Below are positions 32,609 to 40,353 of a stretch of DNA of 64,000 nucleotides, one piece after another (within the stretch, counting starts at the first letter, position 1; each line of letters opens with the position of its first letter). The stretch is from Domibacillus enclensis. Its GTDB lineage: Bacteria > Bacillota > Bacilli > Bacillales > Domibacillaceae. The stretch spans positions 124,001 through 188,000 of the forward strand of contig NZ_FTLX01000004.1 of NCBI RefSeq assembly GCF_900156125.1, written 5' to 3'. The translations under genes were made by a program, and so were the position numbers. The notes under the pieces are model-generated. The model saw only the letters and a program-made list of their open reading frames with translations. It had not been told where the DNA came from and made no database searches.

Positions 32609-32702
32609 AATTGGAGGATTTATCTTAGTTGCATTGGCGTTAGGCTACTACTGGGGAAAAGCTTCAGCGGAAGTGAACAGCGAAAAGAAAGCAAAAAAAT
32701 AA
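32574..32702 (+). CDS. Small membrane protein
   Basis: 42 residues with one membrane helix (about 10-27, KIGGFILVALALGYYWG) and a lysine-rich tail. It starts with GTG inside the previous gene. Such one-helix proteins are common in temperate Bacillus phages; the role is unknown. Confidence 0.55.
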   Translation: MILTEEAFFIFKIGGFILVALALGYYWGKASAEVNSEKKAKK

Positions 32703-32794
32703 CACCCGTTCTACCAAAACGGATGTCGAATCAACAGCTAATTATTCTATCAATAGTATAACACAAAAATAGAAGATGGGCACTCCGGTGCTTG

Positions 32795-32848
32795 TCGATA
32801 GCAATCGGATCAAGTTTCTCCCCCTGCACCTGTTCCGGCTGCTATCGA
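32795..32848. repeat. Imperfect hairpin before a small early gene
   Basis: Arms TCGATAGCAATCGG (32795-32808) and CCGGCTGCTATCGA (32835-32848) match at 12 of 14 positions around a 26-base loop. It may be a leader structure or processing site. The surrounding 32703-32881 holds no supported gene. Confidence 0.45.
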
Positions 32849-32881
32849 TGGGACATCATCCATCAGGAAGAAGGTGAACCT

Positions 32882-33055
32882 ATGAAACAAGGAAAGAAGC
32901 CGACACGCGCTGAAAAGGCGGTTATCGCGTCGTACAATCTGAATCCGGCCAACTGGCTGATCTGCAAAAAAGTAAATGATATGTACACGTTGCAGCATCG
33001 ATTGACGGGTAAGATTCGGGATATCCCGATGGACCCAGTAAGGAAATTAGGATAA
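32882..33055 (+). CDS. Small conserved phage protein (DUF6906-like)
   Basis: 57 residues: MKQGKKPTRAEKAVIASYNLNP, then NWLICKKVNDMYTLQHRLTG. This resembles a small protein found in many Bacillus phages, which I recall as DUF6906. The ATG is preceded by AAGGTGA. Function is unknown. Confidence 0.6.
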   Translation: MKQGKKPTRAEKAVIASYNLNPANWLICKKVNDMYTLQHRLTGKIRDIPMDPVRKLG

Positions 33056-33068
33056 GGAGATGAACAGC

Positions 33069-33233
33069 GTGGAACATCCTGAAATTGTTCAAATCATGCG
33101 CACTGGTTATCCGCTAATGGACAACCCCTCGAACGATGAATCTTTTGTTGAAGTGGATGACTGGTGTGAAGAGTGTCAGATGAGAAAGAAAACTGCTGGA
33201 TCGGATTACTGCATTGTTTGTTTGGAAGCATGA
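33069..33233 (+). CDS. Small zinc-ribbon-like protein
   Basis: 54 residues with two Cys pairs, CEEC and CIVC, separated by 12 residues, suggesting a zinc ribbon. GTG at 33069 has AAGGAG 9 bases upstream. Its partners are unknown. Confidence 0.55.
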   Translation: MEHPEIVQIMRTGYPLMDNPSNDESFVEVDDWCEECQMRKKTAGSDYCIVCLEA

Positions 33234-33330
33234 AAAAGACCCCTGTTCACAGCAGGAGTCAGTCGCTTAAAAAAATTATGTTACTCGTATTTTACTGCAC
33301 AATCACAAATCAATCAAGGGAGTGAACATT

Positions 33331-34281
33331 TTGGCAAAGAACATGGGCGCCATTTCAACATTGAACATGTCACGGCATGACTGGTTGCAAGAACGAAATA
33401 AAGGGATCGGCGGCAGTGATGCTGGCACGATCCTTGGCTTGAATAAATACCGGACAGCCTTTGAATTATGGCTTGAAAAGACTGGTCAGGTAACACCGCA
33501 AGAACTGGATAATGAAGCGATCTATTGGGGCAACGAAATGGAGAATGTGGTCGCAAAAGAATTTGAAAAACGAACGGACAAAAAAGTGCGGCGATCGAAT
33601 TTCATGTACAGCCACCCAGACTATCCGTTTATTAAAGCCAACGTGGACCGTATGGTGGTCGGGGAATCCGCCCTGCTGGAATGCAAAACGGCGAGTGCCT
33701 ATCTTGCAAAAGAGTGGGAGGCGGACGAGATCCCGGATACGTACCTGGTGCAGATTCAACATTATCTTGGCGTTACCGGCAAGGAAAAAGGATATGCGGC
33801 CGTGTTGGTCGGTGGGAACAAGTTTATCTGGAAAGAAATCGAACGGGATGAAGAACTCATTCAGATGATCTTTAACGCAGAGAGGCATTTCTGGGAGCAC
33901 CACGTATTAAAAGGAATCCCACCGGCATTAGACGGTTCCAGTGCGGCGGAAAAGTATTTGAAAGAAAAATACGATCGTGCAGAAGCCGGCAAGGAAATCA
34001 TGCTGCCATCGAAATACGAAGAACTCCTTTCAGATTATGAGCAAGTGAAAGCCAATGAGAAGTTGCTGAAAGCGTCCAAAGCGGAGATCGAGAACCAGCT
34101 GAAAGAAGAACTGAAAAACGCTGAAATCGGTCGTGTGGGCTCTTTTGAAGTCTCATGGAAGAATCAAACGCAGAATCGAGTGGATTCAAAAACATTACAG
34201 GAAAAGTTTCCTGAAGTATATAAGCAGGTGCTCAAGCAGACAAGCTTCCGAAAATTCAATACGAAAGAGGTATCGAGCTAA
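33331..34281 (+). CDS. YqaJ-family exonuclease (lambda-Exo-like)
   Basis: A 316-residue alkaline-exonuclease-type nuclease. IGGSDAGTILGLNKY near the N-terminus, YWGNEMENVV, and the PD-(D/E)xK core KANVDRMV...LLECKTAS with QIQHYL match the YqaJ recombinase family. It resects double-stranded ends for annealing by RecT, encoded next with a 1-base overlap. I use the TTG at 33331, which has AAGGGAG 8 bases upstream. Confidence 0.9.
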   Translation: MAKNMGAISTLNMSRHDWLQERNKGIGGSDAGTILGLNKYRTAFELWLEKTGQVTPQELDNEAIYWGNEMENVVAKEFEKRTDKKVRRSNFMYSHPDYPFIKANVDRMVVGESALLECKTASAYLAKEWEADEIPDTYLVQIQHYLGVTGKEKGYAAVLVGGNKFIWKEIERDEELIQMIFNAERHFWEHHVLKGIPPALDGSSAAEKYLKEKYDRAEAGKEIMLPSKYEELLSDYEQVKANEKLLKASKAEIENQLKEELKNAEIGRVGSFEVSWKNQTQNRVDSKTLQEKFPEVYKQVLKQTSFRKFNTKEVSS

Positions 34282-35210
34282 TGGCCACAAATGCCGGACT
34301 GAAAAACCAGTTAGCCAACAAACAGCAGGAGGCACCAGCTCAGCAAGTATCAGCCCAAAACCTTGGCCTGAAATCGCTACTCAGTACACCAACAATGAGA
34401 AAGAAGTTTGAGCAAGTGCTGGAAAAGAAAGCGCCGCAGTTTATGTCATCCCTTTTGAATCTTTACAACGGAGATCCACAGCTTCAGACAGCAGAGCCGA
34501 TGTCGATTGTTTCAAGCGCGATGGTAGCAGCTGCACTGGATCTGCCAATTGATAAAAACCTTGGCTATGCGTGGATCGTCGCTTTCTACGATAGCAAAAA
34601 AGGCCATAAGGCGGCCCAGTTCCAACTCGGCTATAAAGGATACATTCAGTTGGCTTTGCGCACCGGTCAATACAAAGCGATCAACGTCATTCCGGTACGA
34701 GAAGGGGAGCTGGTCAAGTGGAATCGGCTGACGGAGGAAATTGACATTGATTTGGACGCAGCTGTAAGTGATAAAGTCGTCGGCTACTGCGGTTATTTCA
34801 AACTCATCAATGGCTTTGAAAAAACAGTGTACTGGACAGCGGATGAAGTTGAAGAGCATCGCATCAAGCACAACAAAATGAAAGATAAAAAAGCCAAAAA
34901 CAACGTCTGGAAATCAGATTACGATGCGATGGCCATGAAAACCGTTCTTCGAAACATGCTTGGCAAGTGGGGCATCCTCTCCATCGATATGCAGACAGCC
35001 GTGATTGAGGATGAAAAAGAACAGACCTTAAAAGATGTCGAAGAAGTGGAAGAGGACCAGCCCGACATCATCGATGTGCCGTCCGATCCAAAGGATGAGC
35101 CTCAACTTATTGAAACAGATAAGGCCGAAAAAATGCCGCAGAAACCATCCGTGAATGACATGGACCTGGACGTCATTCAAATTTCTGATGATGATCTGCC
35201 GTTTAACTAA
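34281..35210 (+). CDS. recT: RecT-family single-strand annealing protein
   Basis: A 309-residue RecT/YqaK-type annealing protein. Family segments visible are FMSSLLNLYNGDPQL, NLGYAWIVAFYDSK, AQFQLGYKGYIQLALRTG and the MKTVLRNMLGKWG region. The C-terminus is acidic (EEVEEDQPDII). It works with the upstream YqaJ exonuclease in phage recombination. Confidence 0.92.
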   Translation: MATNAGLKNQLANKQQEAPAQQVSAQNLGLKSLLSTPTMRKKFEQVLEKKAPQFMSSLLNLYNGDPQLQTAEPMSIVSSAMVAAALDLPIDKNLGYAWIVAFYDSKKGHKAAQFQLGYKGYIQLALRTGQYKAINVIPVREGELVKWNRLTEEIDIDLDAAVSDKVVGYCGYFKLINGFEKTVYWTADEVEEHRIKHNKMKDKKAKNNVWKSDYDAMAMKTVLRNMLGKWGILSIDMQTAVIEDEKEQTLKDVEEVEEDQPDIIDVPSDPKDEPQLIETDKAEKMPQKPSVNDMDLDVIQISDDDLPFN

Positions 35211-35368
35211 TGGAACACAAAATGGCCATCCCGGACTTTATCCGGCAGATGTCGAAATCGAACGATGAATATATCCGATGGGTGAAGGGCTACTTTAAGT
35301 CCTCTCACCCGCATCTGAAGCTTGTGCGGATCGAGAAGAAGGTCGGCATATTGGTGAAGAAAGAATAA
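35210..35368 (+). CDS. Small hypothetical early protein
   Basis: 52 residues, beginning MEHKMAIPDFIRQMSKSNDE, lysine-rich C-terminus. Its ATG overlaps the recT stop by one base. No family is recognised. Confidence 0.5.
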   Translation: MEHKMAIPDFIRQMSKSNDEYIRWVKGYFKSSHPHLKLVRIEKKVGILVKKE

Positions 35369-35384
35369 CGTAGGTGGTGATTCG

Positions 35385-36248
35385 ATGCCAGACAGTTACC
35401 CGTTTCCAATGTACTCCGGTTTGTTGGAGCCAGAACATTATAAAAAGATCGGTTCAGCATTGTGGCTATTCCTCTGGTGCGTCAGTTCAACAACCAAAGA
35501 AGTCGAAAGGGACGGGGTGAACTGGGGCATCGTGTTAGGGAACAAGCCATTGAAACTGAAAGAGGATTTAGCAGTGAATTTCGGTGTCAACGAGAAAACC
35601 GTCAGACGATGGTTAGATGTCCTTGAAGAGAACGATTATATCAAAATTACACGTGCTCCGTATGGCTTAATTTTATCTGTTAGAAACTCGAAAAAGTACC
35701 AAACGAGAACGGACAAAAATGTCCAATCTGATGATGAAAAGACAAAAATGTCCGATCCAGAGTGGACAAAAATGTCCAATGGAACGGACAAAAATGTCCA
35801 ATCTAATAAAGATATTACAAAGATAAACAAAAAAGATACTACTACTAAAGAATCTGACCCAGTCGATTTAATTGCTGAACGATTTGCAGATTTAAAAACA
35901 GCACAACAAGGTAAGCCAAGTTTTCCAACCATTGAGGATTATCAAGAAATCGCCCAGATAGTCGTCCACGGAGGGTCGGTCTCCCGAACTATCGAATTTC
36001 TTGAGCAATGCTTCGCTGAATACAGCGTGAGAAAACCGAATGGGAAAATCACGAGCTTTAAATACTGCAAGGATTATATTCTTGACCACCACCAAGCCTT
36101 AGAAGCAAAAGAGGCTGCTAAAAACCTAGCGAAACGGAGGATACCAGACGATGGCAAAAAAACTAGCGGACATCATGGCGGAGCTCCACCAAAGAGGGAC
36201 TCCCTCACCGGCGGAAAAACCGGATGGCTCGGCAGAAAAAAAGGTTAA
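35385..36248 (+). CDS. Phage replication initiator (DnaD/replisome-organiser-like)
   Basis: 287 residues. The N-terminal winged helix (about 15-100) includes LKEDLAVNFGVNEKTVRRWLDVLEE; a low-complexity linker (105-155) and a C-terminal helical domain (about 160-250) follow. The linker DNA contains four iterons (35711-35799). Initiators of lambda O and SPP1 type carry the origin inside the gene in the same way. It overlaps the DnaC-like loader gene by 98 bases. The AGGTGGTGA site supports the ATG at 35385. Confidence 0.82.
   Translation: MPDSYPFPMYSGLLEPEHYKKIGSALWLFLWCVSSTTKEVERDGVNWGIVLGNKPLKLKEDLAVNFGVNEKTVRRWLDVLEENDYIKITRAPYGLILSVRNSKKYQTRTDKNVQSDDEKTKMSDPEWTKMSNGTDKNVQSNKDITKINKKDTTTKESDPVDLIAERFADLKTAQQGKPSFPTIEDYQEIAQIVVHGGSVSRTIEFLEQCFAEYSVRKPNGKITSFKYCKDYILDHHQALEAKEAAKNLAKRRIPDDGKKTSGHHGGAPPKRDSLTGGKTGWLGRKKG
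35711..35799. other. Candidate prophage replication origin: four GGACAAAAATGTCC iterons
   Basis: Copies begin at 35711, 35740 (first base A), 35764 and 35786, each with GACA/TGTC arms around AAAA. Copies 1 and 4 are read in one codon phase, 2 and 3 in another, so the DNA and not the protein is conserved. An A+T-rich stretch (about 35800-35870) follows, a possible unwinding region. Confidence 0.72.
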
Positions 36249-37098
36249 CTGCTCGAAATGCCAAGATCAGCTGATGATCAATTATCGGGTACATCGTGAC
36301 CACCGGGACGCTGACTGGACGGAAAATCCAGAAACAGGAAAGCTTGTGCCAGACCCGAAATTCATGGTACTTGAATCTGATTTCTTGGCCATGAAAGTAT
36401 GTGGTCCCGAAGAAGCGCGAAACTGGCAGCGAAAATACTCTATACAGTGCGAATGTGTAAAAACCGTGCGGATAAACCGGCTGATGAAGTCCAGTGACAT
36501 TACGGACGAATTTAAGCGGCTGGGCTTCCAAAACTTTTTTACTCAAGACAAGGCAGAGATCGTCGCTGACATGAAAGAGTGCGCAATCGATTATTACAAA
36601 CAGTTTGAACAAATCCGGAAAGATCGTGCCAACAGCATGGCGCTTCTTGGACAGCCGGGCAGTGGGAAAACACACCTGATGATGGCCATATCGAATAATC
36701 TAATCGTCAAAAAAGGCGTATCTGTTCACTATTTTCCTTACGTGGAAGGCTTTAATGACCTGAAAGAAGATTTTGAGCAAATCGCACCGAAGCTGGACCG
36801 CATGAAAAAAGCAGACGTGCTGTTTATAGACGATCTGTTCAAACCAGTAGGCAGGGGAGCAAATCGAAAGCCTCGCGCCACAGAATGGCAGATTGAACAG
36901 ATGTATGCCGTCATCAACTACCGGTACCTAAACCACTTACCAATACTCGTTTCATCCGAACTGGATGTGGACCAGCTGGACGAAGTGGATGAAGCACTTG
37001 GTTCGCGAATTTACGAAATGTGCCAAGACTTTACGGTCGTGATCGAGGGTGACCGGCGGAAATTAAATCATAGATTGGCGGGATTAAACAATGTCTAA
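36151..37098 (+). CDS. DnaC-like helicase loader ATPase
   Basis: A 315-residue AAA+ loader. An N-terminal zinc-type region has Cys34, Cys37, Cys100 and Cys102. The ATPase has Walker A GQPGSGKT (167-174) and Walker B VLFIDDLF (223-230), with an ILVSSEL sensor segment. It would deliver the host replicative helicase to the origin set by the upstream initiator. GGAGG precedes the ATG, inside the initiator gene. Confidence 0.88.
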   Translation: MAKKLADIMAELHQRGTPSPAEKPDGSAEKKVNCSKCQDQLMINYRVHRDHRDADWTENPETGKLVPDPKFMVLESDFLAMKVCGPEEARNWQRKYSIQCECVKTVRINRLMKSSDITDEFKRLGFQNFFTQDKAEIVADMKECAIDYYKQFEQIRKDRANSMALLGQPGSGKTHLMMAISNNLIVKKGVSVHYFPYVEGFNDLKEDFEQIAPKLDRMKKADVLFIDDLFKPVGRGANRKPRATEWQIEQMYAVINYRYLNHLPILVSSELDVDQLDEVDEALGSRIYEMCQDFTVVIEGDRRKLNHRLAGLNNV

Positions 37099-37303
37099 CC
37101 AAGGTTCAATTCTTTTACGAAGCAGCAGCGTTCGTCAGGTACAGTACAGCGGGTCGGGCATGTATATGTTCCAGCCGCATCCCGGTCACAAACCGCTGAC
37201 ACTGAAACAAAAGCAGGAAAAGGACGATGCGTTTAAAAAGCGCCTGCAGGAAGCAGAACGCAGACTTGCAGCAGAAGAAGGAATGGGCGGTGATGCGGCG
37301 TGA
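37091..37303 (+). CDS. Small hypothetical phage protein
   Basis: 70 residues; overlaps the DnaC-like gene by 8 bases. The N-terminal half is Ser/Gly-rich, the C-terminal half a Lys/Glu-rich helix. No family is recognised. Confidence 0.55.
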   Translation: MSNQGSILLRSSSVRQVQYSGSGMYMFQPHPGHKPLTLKQKQEKDDAFKKRLQEAERRLAAEEGMGGDAA

Positions 37304-37476
37304 ACAAATTTGAAGTCAGTCAGCTGCTTCTAGATCACCACGACAAACACGGCGTTGAAATGCCGGTGATCGAACTGATCAAGGCATGCGGCGACACAGA
37401 CGTAATTCAACTGATGGAAGGTCATCAGATATATAAATTCGCGCTGGGAAAGCGGAAGGAGAAAAAGACTGCATGA
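37300..37476 (+). CDS. Small hypothetical phage protein
   Basis: 58 residues, starts MNKFEVSQLLLDHHDKHG. GTG start overlaps the previous stop (GTGA) and its own stop overlaps the next ATG. The tight tiling supports translation. Function unknown. Confidence 0.55.
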   Translation: MNKFEVSQLLLDHHDKHGVEMPVIELIKACGDTDVIQLMEGHQIYKFALGKRKEKKTA

Positions 37477-37694
37477 CACCAATTCAAGGTTATGAAAATC
37501 TAACAGACACGCAACGCAAAATTTTCGTGAAGGTCCATAAACGTCATTTATCGATGATGGGCGAAACAGAACGGGCAAAGCGGACGCTGGATAAAGTGGA
37601 AAAACTCAAATGGAATGCGCAGGAGCAGGCAGTTGAAGTGTACTATGCCGATGGCGAGTGGTGGCATTACAACTCGAAAGGAGAATGGTATTGA
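37473..37694 (+). CDS. Hypothetical phage protein
   Basis: 73 residues, basic helix followed by an aromatic end (YYADGEWWHYNSKGEWY). ATG overlaps the previous stop; AAGGAG lies upstream. No family is recognised. Confidence 0.58.
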   Translation: MTPIQGYENLTDTQRKIFVKVHKRHLSMMGETERAKRTLDKVEKLKWNAQEQAVEVYYADGEWWHYNSKGEWY

Positions 37695-37870
37695 TGCATT
37701 ACACACCACAAACGTACGAAATGGCTGTGGCAGCGAATGCTCACACCGGTCTGAAAAAGCCTTCTTTCAAAGAACGTGAAAAGCTGATTGCTCAGTATAA
37801 AGCCAACAGTATGACAAAGGTTGAAAAGGTCACGGCTGTCATGGTGAAAGAGGTTATGGATGATGCGTGA
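37694..37870 (+). CDS. Small hypothetical phage protein
   Basis: 58 residues; ATG at 37694 overlaps the previous TGA and has AAAGGAG 9 bases upstream. Mostly helical and basic. Function unknown. Confidence 0.55.
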   Translation: MHYTPQTYEMAVAANAHTGLKKPSFKEREKLIAQYKANSMTKVEKVTAVMVKEVMDDA

Positions 37871-38279
37871 GATCAAATTTCGAGGGTTAGGCATTTTTGA
37901 TGCTGAATGGGCTTATGGCGGCATATCCAATGTACTCCCGGAATCAACAGCAATCATAGAAAAAAATTACAAGCACGGAGAAGTGCCTTCTGCACACGTT
38001 GTCGACCCGAAGACGGTTGGTCAATACACCGGATTAAAAGATAAAAACGGTACGGAAATTTATGATGGTGACATTTACAAACGATATGACAGCATTTACG
38101 TAGTCATTTTTTATGGATTTGGATTCAAATGTAAACAATTGTATGATTCTTGGCTTAATAAAAACGTTTATAACCGTAACGAAATCTCACTTTTATCGGA
38201 AGTTGATAGTGGATACTGCTATGAAGTCATCGGCAATATTCACGAAAATCCCGATTTGCTTGAATCCGGAAAGGAATAG
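37860..38279 (+). CDS. YopX-family phage protein
   Basis: 139 residues. REIKFRGL at the N-terminus, VGQYTGLKDKNGTEIYDGDIYK in the middle and YEVIGNIHENPDLL at the end are the YopX family landmarks. The family is widespread in Firmicute prophages; its function is unknown. Confidence 0.87.
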   Translation: MMREIKFRGLGIFDAEWAYGGISNVLPESTAIIEKNYKHGEVPSAHVVDPKTVGQYTGLKDKNGTEIYDGDIYKRYDSIYVVIFYGFGFKCKQLYDSWLNKNVYNRNEISLLSEVDSGYCYEVIGNIHENPDLLESGKE

Positions 38280-38281
38280 CC

Positions 38282-38605
38282 GTGCAAAAGTACAGCGCAG
38301 TTCCGGAGCTGCTGTTCCAATCATTGAAAGAGTCGGTCTTCGTGGACAACGTGAACGGGCTCATCGGTCTTTCGCAGACACATGTAGATTACATTCTGAC
38401 TGCATTGGAGCTTGATGATTTAGACCCGTCACAAGTGGCCAGAAGATACGAGCGTGCCAGTTGGGGGACAACGATCACAATGGTGTACTACAACTCATTG
38501 CTCGAACAACTTTTTCCGAGACACGGGCCGGTTTTAGAACGACTCAAAAAAGCCAAACAGCCAGTCGAAACGGTCGAGCAATTGAGTTTATTTGAAGGAG
38601 AGTAG
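38282..38605 (+). CDS. Hypothetical phage protein
   Basis: 107 residues, GTG start with AAAGGA upstream inside the yopX-like gene. The last residues, VEQLSLFEGE, resemble clamp-binding or short end motifs common in phage proteins. No family is recognised. Confidence 0.55.
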   Translation: MQKYSAVPELLFQSLKESVFVDNVNGLIGLSQTHVDYILTALELDDLDPSQVARRYERASWGTTITMVYYNSLLEQLFPRHGPVLERLKKAKQPVETVEQLSLFEGE

Positions 38606-38609
38606 ACGG

Positions 38610-38915
38610 ATGGAAAAGCAACGTCATGATGCACAGCTTGCTGCTTTTGTCAGTGTCATGAAAGAGCGAGATCGACAGCATGAGCTATGGGGTGAGCAGC
38701 AGCATTCACTCTCGGAGTGGCACACCCTGCTGTCAGAAGAAGTCGGGGAGCTGGCTCAAGCCATCAACGAAACCGTGCTAGTCAACCGGACGAAAGAAAA
38801 AGATAAAGGTGGCTACGACAACATGCGGGCGGAAGCCGTACAGGTGGCCGCCTTAGCCGTTCAATTCGTAGAGTATTTGGATCGTCACTACAAACAGGAG
38901 GAAAAACAATCATGA
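38610..38915 (+). CDS. MazG-like nucleotide pyrophosphohydrolase
   Basis: A 101-residue all-alpha NTP-pyrophosphatase-like protein. Metal-binding candidates are in LLSEEVGELAQAINE and the later AEAVQVAALAVQFVEYLD. Phage MazG-like proteins hydrolyse (d)NTPs or alarmone-like nucleotides; the substrate here is not known. The ATG at 38610 has GAAGGAG upstream; the stop overlaps the lipoprotein gene. Confidence 0.72.
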   Translation: MEKQRHDAQLAAFVSVMKERDRQHELWGEQQHSLSEWHTLLSEEVGELAQAINETVLVNRTKEKDKGGYDNMRAEAVQVAALAVQFVEYLDRHYKQEEKQS

Positions 38916-39106
38916 AAAAATTCATTTTAGCAGGGTGCATTTCATTAGGGGCTGCGGCACTTGCCGGCTGTGAAGAAGGCACAATCCATTATCAAGGCGA
39001 GCAAATGCCAGTTTCGGAGGCAGAAGAGCGCATTGCAGATCAGTTGGAAGTAGAAAATCCGGATATGGACCTGGAGCTCAGTATCTACAGTGAAACGGAT
39101 GATTGA
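38912..39106 (+). CDS. Small phage-encoded lipoprotein
   Basis: 64 residues with a lipoprotein signal peptide: MKKFILAGC, hydrophobic core, lipobox LAGC with the modified cysteine near residue 20. The mature part is acidic, about 45 residues. It would be exposed on the outer face of the membrane. In other phages such small lipoproteins can block infection by related phages (inference). The ATG overlaps the mazG-like stop by four bases; AGGAGG upstream. Confidence 0.72.
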   Translation: MKKFILAGCISLGAAALAGCEEGTIHYQGEQMPVSEAEERIADQLEVENPDMDLELSIYSETDD

Positions 39107-39108
39107 TC

Positions 39109-39339
39109 ATGGCCAGTGGAGTTATTTTTCCGGAGGACTGCATCTTTTGTGAAGAAATGGTCTGGGAAGACGAGGGGACAATGTGGAGAGATCATATCGT
39201 ACACGAACGTTGTGTGCAAAACGCAAGGTCCTCCGCATTTATGACAACTGAATTGCGCATGGAAAATGACCGACTTCGTAAAAGAATTGATGAGCTGGAA
39301 GAGGAAAAATCAACGGGACAATTAAGTTTGGATTTGTAG
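39109..39339 (+). CDS. Small hypothetical protein with possible zinc site
   Basis: 76 residues. CIFCEEMV and HIVHERC form a possible Cys2-His-Cys zinc site; the C-terminal half is a coiled coil. ATG at 39109 chosen over a TTG two codons earlier. Function unknown. Confidence 0.55.
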   Translation: MASGVIFPEDCIFCEEMVWEDEGTMWRDHIVHERCVQNARSSAFMTTELRMENDRLRKRIDELEEEKSTGQLSLDL

Positions 39340-39355
39340 AGAAAGGAAGGGTTGG

Positions 39356-39532
39356 ATGAAACTCTGTGAACGCTGTAACCGCCCGCTCAAGACACAAAAG
39401 AGCATGGATGCTTTCATGGGTCCTGTTTGCAAAAGAAAAGCCGCTGAGGAAGCAGCACGGGCTGAATTTGAACGGAATCAAGTCACGATGGATGAGGTGC
39501 TGAATCATGCGGAAAGCGAGAAGTCAGCGTAA
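39356..39532 (+). CDS. Small DUF6011-like zinc protein
   Basis: 58 residues: MKLCERCNRPLKTQKS, then MGPVCKRK, a pattern like the small DUF6011 Cys4 domain in phage proteins. GAAAGGAAGG precedes the ATG. Overlaps the next gene by 26 bases. Confidence 0.6.
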   Translation: MKLCERCNRPLKTQKSMDAFMGPVCKRKAAEEAARAEFERNQVTMDEVLNHAESEKSA

Positions 39533-39962
39533 CTGGAACGCGAAGAAAACATTCGCATTTGGAAAGGTGTTTGACAGCAAAGCGGAAGCAGATTATTACA
39601 AGCTGCTCCTTGCTGATCCGAACGTCGAAAAAGTGGACGTGCAGCCGGCGTTTGACATCATCCCGGCTTACACCGTTACATGCCGACGCTGTGAAGGTTC
39701 TGGACGCCGTATCAGCGAGAAAACGAAGCGCGCAATCAATTGCACTCTTTGTTCCGGAAAGGGATCAAAAGAGAAGGCAGGGGCGAAATACACAGCTGAT
39801 TTTAAAGTGTATTGGAAAGACGGCCGGACAGAAATTGTGGATGTGAAAGGCGGACCTGCCTCGAGGGATTTCTCGCTGCGCAGGAAGCTGCTTGAACAGG
39901 CGATCGGACAGGAGCTCGTGGTTATGGAGTACACAAAAGCGGGGTGGAGGCGGAAACGATGA
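39507..39962 (+). CDS. DUF1064 nuclease-like protein with DnaJ-type zinc insert
   Basis: 151 residues. The PD-(D/E)xK-like DUF1064 fold is seen in FDSKAEADYY, YTADFKVYW (Asp98) and EIVDVKG (Asp112, Lys114). Between strands sits an insert with two CxxCxGxG motifs (Cys59/62 and Cys79/82), the pattern of the DnaJ zinc domain. Phage DUF1064 proteins are thought to be endonucleases or resolvases. It overlaps genes on both sides. Confidence 0.78.
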   Translation: MRKARSQRNWNAKKTFAFGKVFDSKAEADYYKLLLADPNVEKVDVQPAFDIIPAYTVTCRRCEGSGRRISEKTKRAINCTLCSGKGSKEKAGAKYTADFKVYWKDGRTEIVDVKGGPASRDFSLRRKLLEQAIGQELVVMEYTKAGWRRKR

Positions 39963-40162
39963 TAAATAAGGGTGACACTGTTTCTTTTGCAATTGGAAAT
40001 GACAAAACCACCTATACAGTCACCACTGGAGAGTACGAGCTTTTAGGAAGAAAGGTTGTCAATTTGAAAGGATATTCAGGCGAAGTTGCAATTGAGTATT
40101 TGAAGATAGTTAATCAATCACGTAACCAAGCACGAGAAGGCCGGCAACCTGGTCCGTGCTGA
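39959..40162 (+). CDS. Small hypothetical beta-rich protein
   Basis: 67 residues with alternating hydrophobic strands (TVSFAIG, TYTVTTGEYELL, KVVNLKGY). ATG at 39959 follows GGTGGAGG and overlaps the previous stop. No family recognised. Confidence 0.52.
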   Translation: MINKGDTVSFAIGNDKTTYTVTTGEYELLGRKVVNLKGYSGEVAIEYLKIVNQSRNQAREGRQPGPC

Positions 40163-40237
40163 AATGCACCTTGACCTTGATGATAAGTGCAAGCGTTAAT
40201 CAGCAGTTGAATCAAACTCTTGAACAGGAGGTTCACA

Positions 40238-40318
40238 ATGACTTATAAATTAAAAGTTACTTTATTTGTTTTCCTAAGTCCAATTTTCATATTTTGCTTA
40301 TTTTATTTTAATCAATAG
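40238..40318 (+). CDS. Tiny membrane peptide
   Basis: 26 residues, nearly all hydrophobic after MTYKLKV. A strong AGGAGG lies 6 bases before the ATG. Size and character fit small one-helix phage peptides; function unknown. Confidence 0.5.
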   Translation: MTYKLKVTLFVFLSPIFIFCLFYFNQ

Positions 40319-40353
40319 TTCGTCCCTATTGTTGAGAAAGGAGGTTAAGCGGA

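Noticed and set aside
32776-32880. Possible 33-codon ORF starting MGTPVLVDS
   Set aside because: No ribosome site, and it runs through the imperfect hairpin; treated as non-coding.
36205-36675. 156-residue minus-strand ORF inside the DnaC-like gene
   Set aside because: Antisense shadow of a clear AAA+ gene, no ribosome site.
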